Positions 4,960-6,222 of a DNA stretch of 6,222 bases are shown here, one piece after another. This stretch comes from Burkholderiaceae bacterium (GTDB taxonomy: Bacteria; Pseudomonadota; Gammaproteobacteria; Burkholderiales; Burkholderiaceae_C): contig JALRAA010000054.1 in assembly GCA_023262645.1 (NCBI GenBank), positions 292 through 6,513 of the forward strand, read 5' to 3'. Both the position numbers and the translations under genes were made by a program. Within the stretch, counting starts at the first letter, position 1, and the number at the start of each line of letters is the position of its first letter. The notes beneath the pieces were generated by a model. The model worked only from the letters and a program-made list of their open reading frames with translations. It was not told where the DNA came from and searched no databases.

Positions 4960-6222
4960 TGACTACCCACACGGCCACGCGCCCTGCTCTCAAATTCATC
5001 ACCTGTGGTTCGGTGGATGATGGCAAATCCACTTTGATTGGTCGCTTGCTGGTCGATTCCAAATCTGTGCTGCAAGACCACCTGGCCGGTGTGCAACGCC
5101 ACGGTGAAACGGACCTGGCATTGCTCACCGACGGTTTATCGGCTGAGCGTGAACAAGGCATCACCATCGACGTGGCCTACCGCTATTTCAGCACCGAATC
5201 GCGAAAATTCATCATCGGCGACTCACCGGGTCACGAGCAATACACACGCAACATGGTCACCGCGGCTTCCAGCGCTGATGCTGCTGTGGTGTTGGTAGAT
5301 GCCACCAAACTCGACTGGTCTGCCAACGGTTTCAGCCTGTTGCCCCAAACCCGCAGACACAGCTTGCTTTTGAAGTTGTTGCGGGTTCCGTCCATCGTAT
5401 TTGCGATCAACAAACTCGATGCGGTGACCGACGCAGCCACTGCATTTGTCAACATTGCAGGCGCACTTCAAGCTTTTGCGGACCATGCGGCTTTGGACAT
5501 CACGGCCATTGTTCCTGTGTCTGCACTCAAAGGGTGGAATGTCGTCAACCCTGAGCCCAACTGGTGCAACTATTCGGGCCCCAGTTTGTTGCAATTGCTA
5601 GAAAGCCTGCCGGTCACCGCTTACGAAGAAGATGCCGCATTGGCCTTTGCTGTTCAATGGGTTGAAAAATTCCACGACAGTGCGGACACTTCCAAAGGTC
5701 GGCGTGTGTATTGGGGCCGCGTGGGCGCGGGTATTGCCCGCCCAGGCGACAGCATTCGCGTATTTCCCAGCGGCCAAATGGCCGTCATCAAAGAAGTGCT
5801 CAACAGCGTTCGCCAACCCACCGACATCGCAGCCGGGCACAGCGCGGGTTTGGTGTTAGACCGTGAAGTCGATATTTCGCGGGGCGATTGGGTACTGGCC
5901 CCACACCATGACGCACCCTCTCAAAATCCGTTGAATGTCACATTGGCCTGGCTGGACGATGAGCCCCTGGTCGCAGGCCGGGTGTATTGGGCGCTGCACG
6001 GACATCGCTGGGTCAAAGCCAAAGTGTTGCGCATCGTGCACCGTTTGGATGTCAACAGCTTGCAAGAATTAGAGGCCAGCGAGTTGCCTCCCAACGCGAT
6101 TGGCCATGTGCAATTGAGTTTGCAGCAACCTTTGGTCACCCAGCCCTTTGAAATATCGCGCAGCTTGGGTTCATTGGTGCTGGTTGACACTGCCACGCAC
6201 AAAACGTCTGCGGCTGTCATGG
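4959..6222 (+). CDS. cysN: Sulfate adenylyltransferase subunit 1 (GTPase), 3' end cut by window
   Basis: CysN is the EF-Tu-like GTPase that couples GTP hydrolysis to APS formation by CysD. The frame stays open for 421 codons to the window edge. The P-loop is GSVDDGKS (17-24), the switch I region is EREQGITIDVAYRYF (63-77, T69), the G3 box is DSPGH (88-92, where DTPGH is the common form), and the G4 box is NKLD (151-154). The second domain contains QWVEKFHDSADTSKGRRVYW, a form I associate with Burkholderiales CysN rather than the enterobacterial one. The last visible residues (GSLVLVDTATHKTSAAVM) match the end of the third barrel, so only a short tail should be missing unless an APS kinase is fused. 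That cannot be seen. AGAAGG (4944-4949), inside the cysD tail, is a good ribosome binding site nine bases from the ATG. Confidence 0.95.
   Translation, partial: MTTHTATRPALKFITCGSVDDGKSTLIGRLLVDSKSVLQDHLAGVQRHGETDLALLTDGLSAEREQGITIDVAYRYFSTESRKFIIGDSPGHEQYTRNMVTAASSADAAVVLVDATKLDWSANGFSLLPQTRRHSLLLKLLRVPSIVFAINKLDAVTDAATAFVNIAGALQAFADHAALDITAIVPVSALKGWNVVNPEPNWCNYSGPSLLQLLESLPVTAYEEDAALAFAVQWVEKFHDSADTSKGRRVYWGRVGAGIARPGDSIRVFPSGQMAVIKEVLNSVRQPTDIAAGHSAGLVLDREVDISRGDWVLAPHHDAPSQNPLNVTLAWLDDEPLVAGRVYWALHGHRWVKAKVLRIVHRLDVNSLQELEASELPPNAIGHVQLSLQQPLVTQPFEISRSLGSLVLVDTATHKTSAAVM

Noticed and set aside
1..6222. CRISPR array, tRNA, insertion sequence or integrase attachment site
   Set aside because: No repeated spaced units, cloverleaf-like tRNA ends, transposase reading frame or flanking duplications were seen. 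Nearly all of the window after 213 is filled by six ordinary metabolic genes.

Overview
The window carries most of an assimilatory sulfate reduction cluster, and every gene is on the plus strand. Protein sequences (CysI opening MYQYTDFD, a DUF934 protein between cysI and cysH, an iron-sulfur type CysH, and a stand-alone style CysN) and gene order resemble the Burkholderiales, most likely a Comamonadaceae-like freshwater betaproteobacterium. The taxonomic call rests on recalled family resemblance, not on a search.

Layout: positions 1-213 are visibly more AT-rich than the rest and hold no convincing gene. The 3' part (about 137-204) looks like a promoter with a LysR-type (CysB-like) operator. 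A first transcription unit follows: a TauE/SafE (TSUP) membrane transporter (214-1014), cysI sulfite reductase hemoprotein (1021-2823), a DUF934 protein (2833-3204) and cysH (3201-3944). Gaps are 6 and 9 bases and the last junction is a 4-base ATGA overlap, so this is almost certainly one operon. An 85-base intergenic stretch (3945-4029) shares a 9-base operator-like word with the first promoter and precedes a second unit: cysD (4030-4959) and cysN (from 4959, cut by the window end). The cysD and cysN reading frames overlap by one base.

How the genes work together: CysD and CysN (ATP sulfurylase, with CysN as the GTPase subunit) activate sulfate to adenosine 5'-phosphosulfate (APS). CysH carries the CC...CxxC cysteines of the [4Fe-4S] APS reductase branch and should reduce APS directly to sulfite, consistent with no APS kinase (cysC) being seen. 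CysI reduces sulfite to sulfide on a coupled siroheme-[4Fe-4S] centre. No flavoprotein partner (cysJ) is present, so the electron donor is open. The TSUP protein probably moves sulfate in or surplus sulfite out. The DUF934 protein is a conserved but uncharacterised companion.

This is mainly a known pathway. The points worth a second look are the regulatory architecture, the apparently near-leaderless first gene, the direction of transport by the TSUP protein, and the roles of the DUF934 protein and the missing reductase partner.
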